DNA from: Mycolicibacterium mageritense
Lineage (GTDB): Bacteria; Actinomycetota; Actinomycetes; Mycobacteriales; Mycobacteriaceae
Reading direction: 5' to 3'
Assembly: GCF_010727475.1 (NCBI RefSeq)
Contig: NZ_AP022567.1
Coordinates: 2,046,001-2,110,000 of the forward strand
DNA: 64,000 nt
Shown: piece after piece, positions 41,511 to 49,344 of the stretch
How the letters are laid out: every line of letters starts with the position of its first letter
Position numbering within the stretch: position 1 is the stretch's first letter
Translations under genes and position numbers: made by a program
Notes under the pieces: model-generated
The model's input: only the letters and a program-made list of their open reading frames with translations
Database searches by the model: none
Told to the model about the DNA's origin: nothing

Positions 41511-42506
41511 CTAGCCACCCGCACTGACAAACTTGGTCAACGCGTCGAGCAGCTGCGGTGACAGCGGACCGGGCTTGCCGTAATTGGCGATGCTGTCGGT
41601 GGGGTCGTCACGCAGGACGTGGTTGACGCCCTTGAGGTCGACGACCGTCAGCGCGGTGTGCCTGAGCGCGTCGATCAGCGGCTGTTCGGCCGCGCAGGTG
41701 GCCTGCTTGTCGGCGTCGGAACACGTCAACAGCACCGGCATGCCTGCGGGCAGGGCCGCGGCGAGCTTCACCGGGTCGATCGCGTCGGCCTCGATGATGG
41801 CCTTCAGATTGGCCGGGTTGACCATGGCGCTCAGCCCCTCGGGGAGCTTGGCGGGCAGGGTTCCCGTGGTCCGGATCTGCTCGACGGCGGCCTGCCATTG
41901 CGCGAGCACGTCGGGTGTGGCGGAGGCCTGCACCCGGCTGGTGATGAGGTCGAGGTAGCGGTTGGGCAGCGGTTGCAGCAACGCGAGGGAGTGGACCTTC
42001 GGCTCACCCGCACCGGCCAGGGTCATCGCCCGCACGGCGCCCTCGCCGACCGCGTAGATCGAGAGCCGATTGTCGTCGGTGGCGGGCTGATCGGCCAGGA
42101 ATCGCAGCGCCGCGGTCGCTTCGGTGGTGTACACCGTGCCCGTGACGTCGGTCGGCTTCTGCTGGTAATGCCCCAACCCGGTCTTTCCGGTGCCCACCTT
42201 GTCATAGCGCAGGCTCGCGACACCGTTGTCCGACAAAGCGTCTGCGAGGTGCCGCATGTTTCCGACGGGCCCCACGACGGTGTTGTCGCCGTTGCGGTCG
42301 TTTGGGCCGCTCTCGGTGAGCAACAGCGCGGCCGGACCGGGCTGCCCGTTGGTGCGATAACTCGCCTGCACGGTCAGCCCGTTGGCGTCGAAGCTGACGT
42401 CGGTGTCCTTCCAGGTCGGCGCCTGGGCCGCTTCCTTCGGCGCTTCCTTCGAGCCGCAACCCGCCAGGAGGACCACGGAAAGCAATACCGCCGCAACCCG
42501 TTTCAC
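41511..42506 (-). CDS. Alpha/beta-hydrolase-like lipoprotein
   Basis: Exported lipoprotein of 331 aa. The signal peptide VKRVAAVLLSVVLLAGC ends in the lipobox LAGC (Cys17). The rest resembles secreted alpha/beta hydrolases (AALLLTESGPNDRNGDN, VASLRYDKVGTGKTG, LSIYAVGEGAVRAMTLA, KGVNHVLRD), but the expected nucleophile elbow GxSxG reads VGEGAV, so the serine is missing. It may bind rather than cleave a lipid or ester. GTG 42506 overlaps the stop of the lipase gene (GTGA), linking it to monoacylglycerol lipase. Confidence 0.8.
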   Translation of the reverse strand: MKRVAAVLLSVVLLAGCGSKEAPKEAAQAPTWKDTDVSFDANGLTVQASYRTNGQPGPAALLLTESGPNDRNGDNTVVGPVGNMRHLADALSDNGVASLRYDKVGTGKTGLGHYQQKPTDVTGTVYTTEATAALRFLADQPATDDNRLSIYAVGEGAVRAMTLAGAGEPKVHSLALLQPLPNRYLDLITSRVQASATPDVLAQWQAAVEQIRTTGTLPAKLPEGLSAMVNPANLKAIIEADAIDPVKLAAALPAGMPVLLTCSDADKQATCAAEQPLIDALRHTALTVVDLKGVNHVLRDDPTDSIANYGKPGPLSPQLLDALTKFVSAGG

Positions 42507-43342
42507 AGGTGCGCCTCGATCCACGAGGTCACGTCGTCGAGAACCAGTGCCTGCTCGGGCTCGTTGAACACCTCGTGGAACAAGCCCGGGTAGACCTTGA
42601 GGTGAACGTCCTCGGACGCCACGCATTCGACGAGCCTGCGGCTGCCGTCGACGTTGACCAGGCGGTCCTTCTCGCCGTGGACCACCAGCAGCGGCGCGGT
42701 CAGGGCCGACGCGCGCTGCGGCATGGTCTCCCCCACGCCGATCAGCGCCCTGGCGATACCCGCAGGCACCTTGCCGTGCCACACCAGCGGGTCGGCCTTG
42801 TAAGCCGCGACGACCTCGGGGTCACGCGACACCGCGTCGGCGTCGAGTTCCTCGACCCCCAGCCCCGGCGCGATCTTGCCGAGCAGCTTCGCGGCGACCA
42901 CGAGCACCGGCGACAGCCCGGTTTGAGCCGATACCGCGGGGCCGGACAGCACCATCGCGGCGTATTCGTCGGGGTACTCGACGCCGTAGCTGAACACGAT
43001 GCCGCCGCCCATGCTGTGGCCGAGCACGATCCGGGTGAGGTCGGGATGCTCGGCCGCGGCGATGGCGACCAGGGTGTGGAAGTCGCCCACGTACTCCGAC
43101 ATGTCCCGCAGGTACACCCGCTTGCCGCCGGAGCGCCCGTGCCCGCGGTGGTCGAGCGCGTACACCAGGAGTCCGGCGTCGCCGAACCGCTGCGCGACGT
43201 GGTGGTAACGCCCCGCGTGTTCGCCCAGACCATGTGAGAGCACGACGACGCCGCGCGGCGCCACGTCGGGCGTCCACACGTCATAGACGATCCGAACGCC
43301 ACCGACTCCGTCGAAGGTCTGTTCGCTGCGGGTACTGGTCAT
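42503..43342 (-). CDS. Monoacylglycerol lipase, Rv0183 orthologue
   Basis: Serine hydrolase of 279 aa, the same length as M. tuberculosis Rv0183. The nucleophile is Ser110 in GHSMGG, with Asp226 (GEKDRLV) and His256 (GLFHEVF), matching the triad known for Rv0183. The oxyanion region is LSHGLGEHAGRY. It hydrolyses long-chain monoacylglycerols, probably at the cell envelope. Start ATG 43342; it is divergent from sigG and co-translated with the following hydrolase-like lipoprotein. Confidence 0.93.
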   Translation of the reverse strand: MTSTRSEQTFDGVGGVRIVYDVWTPDVAPRGVVVLSHGLGEHAGRYHHVAQRFGDAGLLVYALDHRGHGRSGGKRVYLRDMSEYVGDFHTLVAIAAAEHPDLTRIVLGHSMGGGIVFSYGVEYPDEYAAMVLSGPAVSAQTGLSPVLVVAAKLLGKIAPGLGVEELDADAVSRDPEVVAAYKADPLVWHGKVPAGIARALIGVGETMPQRASALTAPLLVVHGEKDRLVNVDGSRRLVECVASEDVHLKVYPGLFHEVFNEPEQALVLDDVTSWIEAHL

Positions 43343-43396
43343 TCTGGCGAGCGTAGTGGCGTGCCCTTGATGCAGCATCGCGTCGCCCCGCCCCAC

Positions 43397-43419
43397 TTGT
43401 CGGTGGCGCTGCGTAAGCT
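43397..43419 (+). promoter_or_regulatory. RecA-NDp (PafBC-type) DNA-damage promoter of sigG
   Basis: TTGTCGGTG (43397-43405), exactly 8 bases, then TAAGCT (43414-43419) matches the mycobacterial LexA-independent damage-promoter consensus TTGTCRGTG-N8-TANNNT at every defined position. The transcription start would fall at 43426-43427, on the GTG start codon of sigG. Confidence 0.85.
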
Positions 43420-43426
43420 CGCGAAT

Positions 43427-44413
43427 GTGACCGTCCTCGCACCCGCCCTAGACGACGACAGTCCGGCCGATGCCTTCCTGGCCGACGCCCAGCGGTACCG
43501 GCGTGAGCTGCTCGCCCACTGCTACCGAATGACCGGCTCGTTGCACGACGCCGAGGATCTCGTGCAGGAGACCTACCTGCGCGCCTGGAAGTCCTATCAG
43601 GGCTTTCAGGGCAAATCCTCGGTGCGCACGTGGCTGTACCGGATCGCCACCAATACGTGCCTGACCGCGCTCGAAGGCCGCCAGCGCAGACCGTTGCCGT
43701 CGGGGCTGGGGACGCCGAGTTCCGCGGGCACCGACGAGATCGCCGAGCACCACGAGGTGCCGTGGCTGGAACCGCTGCCGGACGAGTCGGCAGATCCCGG
43801 CAACATCGTCGGCTCGCGCGAATCCGTGCGCCTCGCGTTCGTCGCCGCGCTGCAGCACCTGTCACCACGGCAACGCGCGGTGCTCGTGTTGCGTGAGGTG
43901 CTGCAGTGGAAAGCCGCCGAGGTCGGTGAGGCCATCGGTTCGTCGACCGCCGCGGTGAACAGCCTGCTGCAGCGGGCCCGGGCACAACTCGACGCGGTCG
44001 GCCCGAGTGAGGACGACAACGTCGTCCCGCCCGAGTCACCCGAGGCGCAGGATCTGCTGAGCCGCTACATCGCGGCCTTCGAGGCGTACGACATCGACAA
44101 ACTCGTCGAGTTGTTCACCGCCGAGGCCATCTGGGAAATGCCGCCGTTCGACAGCTGGTACCAGGGTCCGCACGCCATCGGCGAGCTGTCCCGGCACAAG
44201 TGCCCCGCAGAAGGCCCGGGCGACATGCGTTTCATCCCGACGACCGCCAACGGCCAACCCGCTGCGGCGCTCTACATGCGCAATCCCGAGACAGGTGTGC
44301 ACGAGGCGTTCCAGCTGCAGGTGCTCGACATCGGCAAGAACGGCATCTTCCACGTGGTGGCGTTCATGGAGCAGTCGCTGTTCGAGAAGTTCGGGCTGCC
44401 TGCGACGCTGTAG
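43427..44413 (+). CDS. sigG: ECF sigma factor SigG
   Basis: Extracytoplasmic-function sigma factor of 328 aa. Region 2 is RRELLAHCYRMTGSLHDAEDLVQETYLRAW (about 22-55), region 4 is LSPRQRAVLVLREVLQWKAAEVGEAIGSSTAAVNSLLQRAR (about 145-185), and a SnoaL-like C-terminal domain of about 110 residues follows (YIAAFEAYDIDKLVELFTAEAIWEMPPF), the SigG/SigJ layout that can replace an anti-sigma factor. The GTG at 43427 is chosen because the promoter predicts a leaderless mRNA starting there; an in-frame ATG at 43361 lies upstream of the promoter. Divergence from the monoacylglycerol lipase gene matches Rv0182c-Rv0183. Confidence 0.93.
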   Translation: MTVLAPALDDDSPADAFLADAQRYRRELLAHCYRMTGSLHDAEDLVQETYLRAWKSYQGFQGKSSVRTWLYRIATNTCLTALEGRQRRPLPSGLGTPSSAGTDEIAEHHEVPWLEPLPDESADPGNIVGSRESVRLAFVAALQHLSPRQRAVLVLREVLQWKAAEVGEAIGSSTAAVNSLLQRARAQLDAVGPSEDDNVVPPESPEAQDLLSRYIAAFEAYDIDKLVELFTAEAIWEMPPFDSWYQGPHAIGELSRHKCPAEGPGDMRFIPTTANGQPAAALYMRNPETGVHEAFQLQVLDIGKNGIFHVVAFMEQSLFEKFGLPATL

Positions 44414-44484
44414 GCAGGCAACCGCCACTGCGTCAGTGTCATGACAGGGAACAGCCGCGTCGCTCGCCCTGATCGGTGCCAAAT

Positions 44485-44490
44485 TAGGAT
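44485..44490 (+). promoter_or_regulatory. Probable -10 box of the lacI-type gene
   Basis: TAGGAT fits TANNNT and ends 8 bases before the ATG at 44498, so the transcript would be leaderless; no Shine-Dalgarno sequence is present. The -35 is not evident. A 10-bp palindrome TGTCATGACA lies further upstream at 44437-44446. Confidence 0.45.
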
Positions 44491-44497
44491 CGGATTC

Positions 44498-45526
44498 ATG
44501 GGCACCCTCGATGACGTGGCGCGAGCTGCGGGCGTGTCGAAGTCAGTCGCCTCTCGGGCTCTGACGGGTGACGTCAGGGCGCGCATGAGCGAAGCCACTC
44601 GGGCGCGGGTGCTCGCGGCGGCAGCCGAACTCGATTACGTGCCGAATGCGCGCGCCCGCGCCTTGCGCCAGTCCCGCTCGGGCGCAATCGGATTGATCGT
44701 GCCTGACGTCAACAACGCGGTGTTCGCAGACATGCTGGCAGGAGTGCAGCAGGCGACCGCCCGCCACGGCACCGATGTACTGCTCGGCCAGGTCGATCCG
44801 CCACCGCAAGGGGCCCAACAGTTATCCCGCCTGGTGCGGGAGGGCCGGGTCGACGGATTGCTGATCCAGCGGCGCGAGGATTTCGACGACGCCATGCTGG
44901 CCGCGGTACTGCACTCGGGGGTGCCGGCGATCACCGTCAACTCGCGGCTCCCCGGCAGGGCCGGATCGGTGATCCTGGAGGATGAGCGCGGGGCGGGGCT
45001 GGCCACCGGACACCTGATCGCGTTGGGTCACCAGCGAATTGCGTTCATCTCCGGTACCCGTACGCACGACACCGCGGGCCGGCGTAAGAGCGGCTATCTG
45101 CGGGCAATGACCGATGCCGGCCTGACACCCGACCCGGCCTGGGTGATCGACGCCGGCTGGGAGTCCGACGCGGGGGCGCGGGCGCTGACCACGCTGCATC
45201 ACGATGTCGGATTGGGAAAACCGAACGGCCCCAGCGCCGTCGTGGTCGCGAGCGTCAACGCTGCCGTGGGCGCCCTGTTCGCCGCGCTACGGCTCGGCGT
45301 GCGGGTTCCGGACGAGCTGTCGATCGTCGGCATCAACACGACATGGGTCGCTCACACGGTGTATCCGGCGATCACCACGGTGAAGCTGCCGCTGCACCGG
45401 CTCGGAGACGTCGCCGCCACGATGCTGCTGGAGCACCTGGGCGGAGCCGAGCTCACCGATGTGGTGGTCGACGATCCGGCACCCGAATTGGTGGCGAAGG
45501 AGACCACAGCCGCCCCCAATTCGTGA
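44498..45526 (+). CDS. LacI-family regulator, candidate controller of the amide/CoA regulon
   Basis: Repressor of 342 aa with a clear LacI helix-turn-helix (TLDDVARAAGVSKSVASRAL, about 3-22) and periplasmic-binding-type effector domain (GAIGLIVPDVNNAVFADMLAGVQQ ... VPDELSIVGINTT). The convergent enoyl-CoA hydratase gene lies 12 bases after its stop. The nearest candidate operators are the repeated two-site elements at 47555-47604 and 49134-49183, whose cores include CAATCGATTG with the central CG typical of LacI operators. The link is inference. Confidence 0.9.
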   Translation: MGTLDDVARAAGVSKSVASRALTGDVRARMSEATRARVLAAAAELDYVPNARARALRQSRSGAIGLIVPDVNNAVFADMLAGVQQATARHGTDVLLGQVDPPPQGAQQLSRLVREGRVDGLLIQRREDFDDAMLAAVLHSGVPAITVNSRLPGRAGSVILEDERGAGLATGHLIALGHQRIAFISGTRTHDTAGRRKSGYLRAMTDAGLTPDPAWVIDAGWESDAGARALTTLHHDVGLGKPNGPSAVVVASVNAAVGALFAALRLGVRVPDELSIVGINTTWVAHTVYPAITTVKLPLHRLGDVAATMLLEHLGGAELTDVVVDDPAPELVAKETTAAPNS

Positions 45527-45538
45527 TGCAGTACGTTC

Positions 45539-46321
45539 TCAGCGCCTGAAGTCGGCGGGGCGCTTCTGTACAAAGGCCGCGACCCCTGCCACGCCGTCCT
45601 CGGAGGTGAACAACTCCATCAGCACGGCACGTTCATCGCTGTAGGCCAACGCGCGCTCGGCACCCGACACCAGATCCTTGGTGGCGGCCAGCGCCGAGGC
45701 CGACGAGCCGGTCAGAACCGCAGCCAACTCGAGTGCACGGTCCCGGCTGGCTCCCGCCGCAACCACCTCGTTCACCAGGCCGAGTCCGTGGGCTTCGGCC
45801 GCTGAAAGCCGTTGCCCGAACATGATGAGCTGCTTGGCTTTACGGCCACCCACCTGTGCCGTCAAACGCTGCGTCCCACCCCAGCCCGGGATCAGTCCGA
45901 GGGACGCCTCGGGAAGCCCGAACTCGGCGGTGTCGCCCGCTACCACGAGGTCGGCGGCCAGCGCGACCTCGAATCCGCCTCCGAGGGCCATCCCTTCGAC
46001 CGCCGCAACGACCGGGACTGGCACTGTGGCGATGGTTTCGACCAAAACACCCGCAGCGCGCGTGAGTTCGCCGATCTCACCCAGATCGCCACGCCCGTAC
46101 ACCGAGATATCCGCTCCGGCACAGAAAAAGGAGCCGCCGCTGAGCACGATCACCCGGGTGTCAGCCGGGCGCGCATCGATCGCCTTGGTCAGCGACCGCA
46201 CCATGTCTAGATCGAAAGCGTTGCGTTTTCTCGGACGGTTCAGCACGACGTGTAACACGCCTGCCGCGGCCTCTGCATCGACGCTCACCGACTCGCCGAT
46301 CACCAGCGTCTCAGCCATCAT
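45539..46321 (-). CDS. Enoyl-CoA hydratase/isomerase family protein
   Basis: Crotonase-fold enzyme of 260 aa. Both catalytic glutamates are present: in GGGFEVALAADL and in FGLPEASLGLIPGWGG. The oxyanion segments FFCAGADISVY and EGMALGGG are intact, so it should hydrate a 2-enoyl-CoA. It overlaps the CoA-transferase gene by 4 bases (ATGA, start ATG 46321), and the pair recalls CaiB/CaiD-type units in which an acid is first linked to CoA and then hydrated. The specific acid is unknown. Confidence 0.9.
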   Translation of the reverse strand: MMAETLVIGESVSVDAEAAAGVLHVVLNRPRKRNAFDLDMVRSLTKAIDARPADTRVIVLSGGSFFCAGADISVYGRGDLGEIGELTRAAGVLVETIATVPVPVVAAVEGMALGGGFEVALAADLVVAGDTAEFGLPEASLGLIPGWGGTQRLTAQVGGRKAKQLIMFGQRLSAAEAHGLGLVNEVVAAGASRDRALELAAVLTGSSASALAATKDLVSGAERALAYSDERAVLMELFTSEDGVAGVAAFVQKRPADFRR

Positions 46322-47490
46322 TTACCCACCTTTGCTTGAAGTCGATCGATATCTTTTGTGTCGTAGCCCAATTCAGCAAGAACAGCGCAGTTGGAGCTGC
46401 CCAGCCCGGGTGGCAGGCTGCGCACCCCCGGGCGCTGCCCGTCGTAGAGCACCGGGTGCCCGAGGAGTTTGACGGCGCCCGCCGTCGGATGGTCGATCTC
46501 GATCACCGACCTGTTGTGCTGCACTTGCGGATCCTCGATGATGTCGGCGTAGGTGTTCACCGGCGCGAACCAGACTCTGGCTGCCGCGAACACCGCACTC
46601 CATTCGTCAGTGCTGCGTTGCCCCATGTGCTTGGCAATCCGCTCATTGACGTCTTCACGCCTTTCGTAAGAAGCGTCTTCACCGACACCGAGGAACCAGT
46701 CGTCCTCGAAGACGGCAGCCAGCACCGTCAGCGCATTGAGTGAAAGCGTGAGATGACCGTCCGCGGTGGCGAAAACACCATATGGCGCTTTGTAATACGG
46801 TGACGACACGCCGCTGCTGCTGCGCTGACCGGTGTACCCGTTCAAGAAGTACGACAGCGGTTCGATCTGGAGATCGAGTGCGGCACTGAGCAGATTGCTC
46901 TCCACCCGGACGCCACGTCCGGTGCGTTCGCGCCCATGCAAGGCCGCCAGAATCCCGAACGCTCCCAACACCGCGCCATGCTGGTCGACAATCGAAGCGC
47001 CGACCGGCGTCGGCGGGCCATCGGCCGTACCGGTCGCTGCAGCAATTCCCGACAGGGACTGCAGTAGCACGTCCTGCCCCGGCCGGTCCTTGTACGGTCC
47101 GTCGCTGCCGTAACCCGACAGCGAGCAGTACACCAACCGGGCATTGCGGTGGTGCAGCCGCTCCCACCCCAGGCCGAGCCGCTCCATCACGCCGGGCCGG
47201 AAACTCTCGATCAGTACGTCCGCCTCGTCGATAAGGCGGAGTACGACGTCCACCCACTCCGGATCCTTGAGATCCACCACGAGGCTGCTGACGTTCCGGT
47301 TGCCCAGCAGGAAGAAGACACTCTCCCCGTTGAGATAGGCGTCGGGGCCTGACCACGATCGCTCGAACGCACCCGCCGGTGGCTCGACCTTCACCACGTG
47401 TGCACCCAGATCGGCGAGCAACTGCGTGGCCGACGGGCCTTGCAGGAAATGCGTGAAACTCACGACGCGAATCCCGTCGAGCATGGACAT
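46318..47490 (-). CDS. Class III (CaiB/BaiF) acyl-CoA transferase
   Basis: CoA-transferase family III protein of 390 aa. The N-terminus LDGIRVVSFTHFLQGPSATQLLADLGAHVVKVEPPAG is the family signature, and the likely catalytic Asp lies in ASIVDQHGAVLGAFGILAALHGRERTGRG. It moves CoA from an acyl-CoA donor to a carboxylic acid without a covalent CoA pool intermediate. It is the first gene of a two-gene operon with the enoyl-CoA hydratase and is divergent from an MHS transporter; the shared intergenic region holds one copy of the repeated operator element. Confidence 0.9.
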   Translation of the reverse strand: MSMLDGIRVVSFTHFLQGPSATQLLADLGAHVVKVEPPAGAFERSWSGPDAYLNGESVFFLLGNRNVSSLVVDLKDPEWVDVVLRLIDEADVLIESFRPGVMERLGLGWERLHHRNARLVYCSLSGYGSDGPYKDRPGQDVLLQSLSGIAAATGTADGPPTPVGASIVDQHGAVLGAFGILAALHGRERTGRGVRVESNLLSAALDLQIEPLSYFLNGYTGQRSSSGVSSPYYKAPYGVFATADGHLTLSLNALTVLAAVFEDDWFLGVGEDASYERREDVNERIAKHMGQRSTDEWSAVFAAARVWFAPVNTYADIIEDPQVQHNRSVIEIDHPTAGAVKLLGHPVLYDGQRPGVRSLPPGLGSSNCAVLAELGYDTKDIDRLQAKVGK

Positions 47491-47554
47491 CGGTGCCTCC
47501 TTGAGCGATTCCCAGGCGGGTTGGCGCGCTTCGCCACCGGATCATTCAACCAAG

Positions 47555-47604
47555 AAGAACAATCGATTGTCCAGATTTCACGGGATTTTGCGCAATCGGT
47601 TGCT
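47555..47604. promoter_or_regulatory. Two-site operator element, copy A
   Basis: Fifty bases that recur at 49134-49183 with the same internal spacing. Site 1 is ACAATCGATTGT (47559-47570), a perfect palindrome; site 2 is GCAATCGGTTGC (47592-47603), nearly palindromic with the same core. Their centres are 33 bp apart, three helical turns. It lies between the divergent CoA-transferase and MHS transporter genes and could control both. Confidence 0.75.
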
Positions 47605-47695
47605 TACTGCACATTTGCCGTGATTCACTGTGGCAGCCGTGACCTGGGACACGGGTGGCGGTTGCCCCATTCGATGCGTGCCGACAGGAGCCGCC

Positions 47696-49078
47696 ATGGT
47701 CAACTCATCGCCCCAGCAATCTCGCGCCGCCACTCCGCACACCGCCGGCCCTCCGACAAGCGGGCTACGGAGAGTCGTCGCGGCGTCGATGGCCGGCACC
47801 GTCATCGAGTGGTACGAGTTCCTGCTGTACTCGGCGGCCTCGGCCCTCGTCTTCGGCACACTGTTCTTCCCGAACACCGACAACGCACTCGACGGAGTCG
47901 TCAACGCTCTGCTCGTCTATGCCGTCGGCTTCCTCGCCCGCCCACTCGGCGGACTGGTCTTCGGTTACTTCGGTGACCGCGTGGGACGCAAGAAGCTGCT
48001 CCAGGTGAGCCTGCTACTGGTCGGAGCCTCGACATTCGCGATCGGCTGCATCCCGGGGTACGCCACCATCGGGATGGCTGCTCCACTGCTACTGGTCCTG
48101 ATGCGCTTCATCCAGGGTGTCGGTGTCGGCGGCGAGTGGGGCGGCGCGGTGCTGCTGATCGCCGAACACAGCCCGAACAAGAGCCGCGCCTTCTGGACCA
48201 GTTGGCCGCAGGCCGCGCTTCCGCTCGGCAATTTCGTTGCGACACTTGTCCTCACCGGCCTGGCGTTCGCGATGACCGAGGACGCCTTCCTGGCCTACGG
48301 CTGGCGCATCGCGTTCTGGTTGTCGGCCGTGATCGTGATCGTCGGCTACTACATCCGGGCCCGCGTCGATGAGGCGCCGCTGTTTCTGGAAGCGCGCGAG
48401 GCGGCCGAGAAGGCCAATGATCCGACCCCCTCCGCACTGCAGGTCATCAGGGCCTACCCCCGTCAGGTGCTGATCGCCATGGGCGCCCGGGTCGCCGAGA
48501 ACATCATGTACCAGATGGTCGTCACGTTCTCGATCACCTATCTGGCGTTCACGATCGGAGCCACCACCACCGAGATCTTGCTCCTCATCCTCGGTGCGCA
48601 TGCGATCCACTTCCTCGTGGTGCCGTACTACGGCCGAATCGCCGATACTTGGGGTCGCAAACCGGTCTTCCTGCTGGGATCCGTGCTGGCCATCGGTTGG
48701 GGTTTTGTCGGTTATCCGTTGCTGTCCACCGGAAACGATGTCCTCATCTTCCTCGGCATCACCCTCGGTCTCCTGGTCCACGGTCTGATGTACGCCCCGC
48801 AACCGGCCTTGATGGCCGAGATGTTCCCCACCCGCATGCGCTACACCGGTGTCTCACTCGGCTACCAGGTGACCTCGATCTTCGCTGGATCGCTGGCCCC
48901 CTTCATCAGCACCTCGCTGCTGCGCTCATATGAATCCTGGGTGCCGATCGCCTGCTACCTCGCAGTGGCAGCGATCATCTCGACGGTGGCGGTGAGTTTC
49001 CTGACGGAGACCAAGGGCATCGACCTGGCCGACCTCGACACCGCCGCCCCCGCACCTCGGGCCACCTCATGGCAATAG
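47696..49078 (+). CDS. MHS-family MFS transporter
   Basis: Metabolite:H+ symporter of 460 aa. The family hallmark IEWYEFLLY lies in TM1 (about residues 37-46), with GGLVFGYFGDRVGRKKLLQVSLLLVG between TM2 and TM3 and VGGEWGGAVLLIAEHSP. Relatives import carboxylates, proline/betaine, shikimate or citrate. Start ATG 47696 follows AGGAG by 6 bases. It is divergent from the CoA-transferase/hydratase operon and most likely imports the acid that operon activates. Confidence 0.9.
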   Translation: MVNSSPQQSRAATPHTAGPPTSGLRRVVAASMAGTVIEWYEFLLYSAASALVFGTLFFPNTDNALDGVVNALLVYAVGFLARPLGGLVFGYFGDRVGRKKLLQVSLLLVGASTFAIGCIPGYATIGMAAPLLLVLMRFIQGVGVGGEWGGAVLLIAEHSPNKSRAFWTSWPQAALPLGNFVATLVLTGLAFAMTEDAFLAYGWRIAFWLSAVIVIVGYYIRARVDEAPLFLEAREAAEKANDPTPSALQVIRAYPRQVLIAMGARVAENIMYQMVVTFSITYLAFTIGATTTEILLLILGAHAIHFLVVPYYGRIADTWGRKPVFLLGSVLAIGWGFVGYPLLSTGNDVLIFLGITLGLLVHGLMYAPQPALMAEMFPTRMRYTGVSLGYQVTSIFAGSLAPFISTSLLRSYESWVPIACYLAVAAIISTVAVSFLTETKGIDLADLDTAAPAPRATSWQ

Positions 49079-49133
49079 CCGGCCCGGGCGAACCGTGGGC
49101 CGCATGGCTGGGGCTCAACTTCGTGAACCATGC

Positions 49134-49183
49134 AAGAACAATCCATTGTTCAATGCTCCGCGGATATTGCACAATCGGTTGCT
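49134..49183. promoter_or_regulatory. Two-site operator element, copy B
   Basis: Same layout as copy A: ACAATCCATTGT (49138-49149) and ACAATCGGTTGC (49171-49182), centres 33 bp apart, both flanked by AAGAAC on the left and CT on the right as in copy A. It sits upstream of the ABC transporter-amidase operon. The rest of the 266-base gap (49079-49344) shows no gene. Confidence 0.75.
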
Positions 49184-49344
49184 CAACGCATGAGTGTGTG
49201 CTTCGCTATGTGCACCACCGGGCGTGACCGCCCGACTTTCCTTCAACCACTCACGAATTTCGAGAATGGGATCAGTCACTACATGGGCGATATATCAGTT
49301 ATTGATCGGTTCACCGGCTCGAAACCGGCGCGGGGCGTACACCG

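Noticed and set aside
44437..44446. TGTCATGACA as operator of the second LacI protein
   Set aside because: No second copy was found near its probable target genes; the repeated CAATCGATTG-type elements are better candidates.
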